A stretch of 10,286 nucleotides of DNA, taken from Saccoglossus kowalevskii. Its lineage: Eukaryota; Hemichordata; Enteropneusta; Harrimaniidae. The translations under genes and the position numbers were made by a program. The notes below the pieces were generated by a model. It searched no databases. It saw nothing but the letters and a program-made list of their open reading frames with translations, and was not told where the DNA came from. Location of the stretch: assembly GCF_000003605.2 (NCBI RefSeq), contig NW_003157231.1, forward strand, positions 167,180-177,465. The letters run 5' to 3'. This document shows positions 9,801 through 10,286 of this stretch, piece by piece (the stretch's first letter is position 1; each line of letters starts with the position of its first letter).

Positions 9801-10187
9801 TCACATATTTGACAAGGGATACGGCCATCACCATGACAAGTCCGACACCTAAAATAAAATTAAACAAGGTTACCACAAAGTATGCACAGTTTAACACATA
9901 GAGCATTGAATCAAGTAACACCATGTTTCCAAGTAGTGTCTATGTGCATCAATACCAGTAATCAAAGTCACTAAATATTAAGAGAAGGAAGGGTTCAATA
10001 AACTAAATATAATAATGGTTTTTAGGTAATAAAACTTAAAATCACATTTTGAGAATCTTAAAAACTGTAAATTAACAGAAATGCCTTACCTTATTCGTCC
10101 GGTACCAGAACATCCGGAACAGAACTGTCTGGTAAAGATATCCTTATGTTGTACATGAACACTACCGCCACAGAATTTACATCTTAT
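720..10187 (-). CDS. SSUH2: SSUH2-like (ssu-2 homolog) gene, 3' part: join of five exons, 5' end outside window
   Basis: This is the span of a split coding region read right to left: exons 10090-10187, 9756-9848, 7461-7563, 2541-2645 and 720-866. All four introns are GT-AG, with phases 2, 2, 0 and 0, and the spliced frame stays open for 181 residues to a TAG. The fragment has four cysteine pairs (residues 3/6, 23/26, 34/37, 45/48) in CxxCxG motifs like the DnaJ zinc-finger repeat. After them come LKWFIEL, a linker, ILQQ, FVYGHDHKIF and a Cys-rich tail, CCWGCMIL. From memory of the family, this order matches vertebrate SSUH2 and nematode ssu-2, so the assignment is strong at family level. The biochemical role is poorly known; the Cys motifs suggest zinc binding and a chaperone-like or protein-contact role. 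The N-terminal exons, and probably more CxxC repeats, lie to the right of the window. Confidence 0.92.
1299..1474. repeat. 88-bp higher-order repeat within the minisatellite (2 copies)
   Basis: Eight consecutive 11-bp units at 1299-1386 recur in the same order of variants at 1387-1474. Both copies open with a GAATACC unit and have GAGTATCATTA as sixth unit, then GGATATCATTA. Differences are a few single bases. This points to one duplication of an 8-unit block. Confidence 0.85.
1683..1836. repeat. 77-bp higher-order repeat within the minisatellite (2 copies)
   Basis: Seven units at 1683-1759 are repeated at 1760-1836 with the same order of T-ending, A-ending and GG-starting variants. The sixth unit in both carries the rare GTC variant (GAATGTC, then GAGTGTC). 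The pattern differs from the 88-bp block, so it reflects a separate expansion event. Confidence 0.83.
1967..2096. repeat. direct repeat pair next to the minisatellite
   Basis: The 24-mers at 1967-1990 and 2073-2096, of the form ATATAG(C/T)CAC with an ACTACTTTTCA end, differ at three positions and lie 106 bp apart in the same orientation. Similarity continues weakly upstream (CAAAAC). It may be a remnant of an older tandem duplication or a dispersed repeat. Confidence 0.6.
2541..2645 (-). CDS. SSUH2: SSUH2-like exon: C-terminal domain, middle part
   Basis: This 105-nt exon is exactly 35 codons (residues 99-133) and symmetric in phase (0/0). In principle it could be skipped without breaking the frame. 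The acceptor reads CCATTTCAG; the donor is GTAATA, weaker than the GTAAG donors elsewhere in the gene. The encoded stretch begins VKPIDSYP, corresponding to the 'V.PI..FP' block of the family, and ends in EKILQQ, matching the 'RVLQQ' block just before the final domain. The middle is charged and probably helical. The weaker donor and the phase-neutral length make it the best candidate here for alternative splicing, although nothing in the sequence shows that this happens. Confidence 0.91.
3243..3318. repeat. imperfect 31-bp stem-loop, 76 bp overall
   Basis: Arms 3243-3273 and 3288-3318 are reverse complements at 24 of 31 positions, and three of the mismatches would be G-U wobbles in RNA on one strand. 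The innermost ten pairs (GTTTTTGTG with CACAAAAAC and one neighbour) are nearly perfect. The loop is 14 nt (3274-3287). The stretch is richer in GC and CpG than its surroundings. CGATAG occurs three times in and beside it. Confidence 0.75.
3571..3584. repeat. perfect 14-bp palindrome CGCGAGATCTCGCG
   Basis: The sequence is its own reverse complement and holds four CpG dinucleotides in an AT-rich, CpG-poor intron. Short flanking arms CTTCA (3565-3569) and TGAAG (3592-3596) extend the symmetry after a gap. It could be a protein-binding site or the core of a foldback repeat. Confidence 0.7.
3661..3862. repeat. 27-bp tandem minisatellite with G-runs, 8 copies
   Basis: Units start at 3661, 3688, 3711, 3738, 3767, 3794, 3821 and 3849, so periods are 23-29 bp. 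The consensus is CCATCTTTCAGGGGGAGTAT followed by GGAATAG. G-runs of up to seven vary in length and account for much of the period change. On the minus strand the array gives short open frames rich in ERWLF / LKDGY repeats (3567-3770 and 3695-3907). These change frame with unit length and are by-products of the repeat. Confidence 0.95.
3901..4041. mobile_element. foldback, MITE-like element with 13-bp perfect terminal inverted repeats
   Basis: The left end CTTGCATACAGTC (3901-3913) and right end GACTGTATGCAAG (4029-4041) are perfect inverted repeats. Inner arms continue the foldback: 3948-3978 and 3996-4021 pair as GAGTGT, ATGG, GAA and GTTAAC/GTTACC blocks around a loop at about 3979-3995. 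An AT-rich bulge at 3917-3945 separates the two stems on the left. There is no coding capacity. A direct GCCACTA lies outside each end (3888-3894 and 4046-4052) but not flush with it, so a target-site duplication is not established. This is likely a non-autonomous DNA element. Confidence 0.65.
4650..5143. mobile_element. Pearl-like / Helentron-associated non-autonomous element (about 494 bp)
   Basis: The ends carry a perfect 12-bp inverted repeat: TAGCTCCGCTGT at 4650-4661 and its complement at 5132-5143. The interior holds three tandem units of a roughly 157-bp core (separate entry), then a degenerate ACGG-type microsatellite (5073-5095). The right end is a hairpin at 5112-5142, with arms AGCTCC..CGAC and GTCGAC..GGAGCT and an AAA loop. 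This order of short inverted repeat, roughly 160-bp tandem cores, GAC/CGG microsatellite and terminal palindrome is the architecture described for Pearl elements of bivalves, later grouped with Helentron-associated elements. No transposase or helicase is encoded, so it would depend on an element elsewhere. Exact ends are uncertain. Confidence 0.72.
4690..5070. repeat. tandem core repeats of about 157 bp (three units, first one short)
   Basis: GAAGATATCAT begins units at 4690, 4799 and 4956. Units two and three are 157 bp apart, and TCAAAAATATCACTTTTTAC recurs at 4742 and 4899 with the same 157-bp offset. The first unit is only 109 bp, so it has an internal deletion of about 48 bp or a different junction. 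The third unit decays after about 5060 into the microsatellite part of the Pearl-like element. Confidence 0.85.
5337..5356. repeat. small perfect hairpin
   Basis: TTTTTGCT and AGCAAAAA form an 8-bp perfect stem around the four-base loop TTCC. It is short and AT-rich. No function can be assigned. Confidence 0.4.
5818..5847. repeat. 15-bp tandem duplication, 2 perfect copies
   Basis: AACAAGTTCTTTTCA at 5818-5832 is repeated without change at 5833-5847. The perfect identity suggests a recent slippage or small duplication inside the intron. Confidence 0.85.
7461..7563 (-). CDS. SSUH2: SSUH2-like exon: C-terminal domain, first part
   Basis: This 103-nt exon encodes the last base of Phe64 and residues 65-98. 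On the minus strand it has a TTTTCAG acceptor and a GTAAGT donor, and it ends on a complete codon (phase 0). The recognisable stretches are HTGEHFVD followed by a Ser/Pro segment and DLMRQAKGQ, which match the 'LLAKAKGE'-type stretch of SSUH2 homologs as I remember them. It ends in the charged NGGKR. No membrane segment, signal peptide or catalytic motif is visible. The exon stands out from the flanking AT-rich introns by its higher GC and by having no stop in this frame only. It is flanked by the two largest introns (2192 nt upstream in the gene, 4815 nt downstream). Confidence 0.92.
7880..7900. repeat. perfect 9-bp hairpin beside a T tract
   Basis: GACAATTAA (7880-7888) and TTAATTGTC (7892-7900) are perfect inverted repeats around a GAA loop. 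A T12 run lies just to the left. It is probably incidental in AT-rich DNA, but it is the tidiest short stem in this intron. Confidence 0.5.
9070..9143. repeat. duplicated GGCCAnnnnGTCnGCCATTTTGAAT module with inverted repeat
   Basis: About 27 bp at 9070-9096 recurs in the same direction at 9118-9143; both have GGCCA, AGTC, GGC/GCC and ATTTTGAAT. In the second copy TCAAAATGGC (9112-9121) and GCCATTTTGA (9131-9140) form a perfect 10-bp stem with a 9-nt loop. The first copy keeps a partial version. This resembles pieces of dispersed repeats common in invertebrate genomes. Confidence 0.65.
9389..9554. repeat. 26-bp tandem repeat, about 6.5 copies
   Basis: The unit is GACATATTTGCAACCAGACA followed by GAATAT or AAATAA. 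Five of the six full units are 26 bp and one is 24 bp; a partial seventh ends near 9554. Two subtypes are visible: GAATAT-ending and AAATAA-ending, the latter as two adjacent copies. The array lies about 200 bp from the exon at 9756-9848. Confidence 0.95.
9756..9848 (-). CDS. SSUH2: SSUH2-like exon: CxxCxG motifs 3 and 4, start of C-terminal domain
   Basis: This 93-nt exon encodes the last base of Arg33, residues 34-63, and two bases of Phe64. The borders are a TTTTAG acceptor and a GTAAGT donor on the minus strand. It contains CRTCHGDG (residues 34-41), a full CxxCxGxG, and CQICDGYR (residues 45-52), in which the last glycine is replaced. The two repeats follow each other at the 11-residue spacing usual for DnaJ-type zinc modules. 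The segment after the fourth pair, LKWFIELCVQ, is the hydrophobic strand that follows the Cys region in SSUH2 proteins as I recall them. Joining to the next exon completes a Phe codon (TT|T) and leaves the frame open, which supports both splice sites. Confidence 0.92.
9849..10089 (-). other. short intron (241 nt) between the two CxxCxG exons
   Basis: The intron is GT-AG, from donor GTAAGG (10084-10089) to acceptor TAG (9849-9851), phase 2. It is AT-rich, and I see no repeat or regulatory element in it. Confidence 0.88.
10090..10187 (-). CDS. SSUH2: SSUH2-like exon (first visible): CxxCxG motifs 1 and 2
   Basis: This 98-nt internal exon encodes fragment residues 1-32 plus two bases of codon 33. 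On the minus strand it is preceded by a pyrimidine-rich TTTTCAG acceptor and followed by a GTAAGG donor. It carries CKFCGGSV (residues 3-10), a degenerate CxxCxG repeat lacking the final glycine, and CSGCSGTG (residues 23-30), a full CxxCxGxG repeat. The two start 20 residues apart, wider than the 11-residue spacing of the later repeats. The reading frame is fixed by the downstream junction AG|G (Arg33), which joins directly to the next Cys motif. The upstream phase is inferred as 0, because the preceding exon is not in the window. These motifs resemble the zinc-binding repeats of DnaJ/Hsp40 proteins, but no J-domain is seen here. Confidence 0.88.
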
Positions 10188-10261
10188 CTGAAAACCGCAA
10201 AATAACGAGAAAAATATTTATATGACAGAAAAAAAAAGATAATGAGCACATGAAATATTTG

Positions 10262-10279
10262 ATTATTATTATTATTATT
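10262..10279. repeat. (ATT)6 microsatellite
   Basis: Six perfect ATT units lie near the right edge of the window, in what is presumably the next intron upstream in the SSUH2-like gene. Confidence 0.85.
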
Positions 10280-10286
10280 CATTTTT

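Overview
The window looks like animal nuclear DNA, most likely from a lophotrochozoan and probably a bivalve mollusc. It is strongly AT-rich, has no long open reading frame and no operon layout, and contains short exons with GT-AG borders separated by repeat-filled introns. The bivalve guess rests on a Pearl-like (Helentron-associated) element and on the general repeat character. No tRNA, rRNA, CRISPR or prokaryotic feature was seen.

One protein-coding gene can be supported, on the minus strand. Its five 3'-most coding exons lie at 10090-10187, 9756-9848, 7461-7563, 2541-2645 and 720-866 (stop at 720-722). The intron phases agree at every junction, and the spliced frame is 546 nt, giving 181 residues and a stop. 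The product matches the C-terminal part of the SSUH2 / C. elegans ssu-2 family: four DnaJ-like CxxCxG motifs, then a conserved C-terminal domain, ending in Cys-Met-Ile-Leu, a CaaX-type prenylation motif. The 5' exons and promoter lie beyond base 10286.

Layout from low to high coordinate: 1-719 is the 3' flank/3' UTR with candidate poly(A) signals and a dispersed repeat. Intron 867-2540 holds a 65-unit, 11-bp minisatellite. Intron 2646-7460 holds a stem-loop (3243-3318), a CpG-rich palindrome (3571-3584), a G-run 27-bp minisatellite (3661-3862), a foldback MITE-like element (3901-4041) and the Pearl-like element (4650-5143). Intron 7564-9755 holds a perfect small hairpin, a duplicated inverted repeat near 9.1 kb and a 26-bp tandem repeat (9389-9554). 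Intron 9849-10089 is short and plain. The right edge has a short ATT microsatellite.

I found no second gene and no convincing new multi-gene system. The most interesting points are the predicted lipid-anchored C-terminus of the SSUH2-like protein, the nested higher-order structure of the 11-bp minisatellite, and the compact Pearl-like element.
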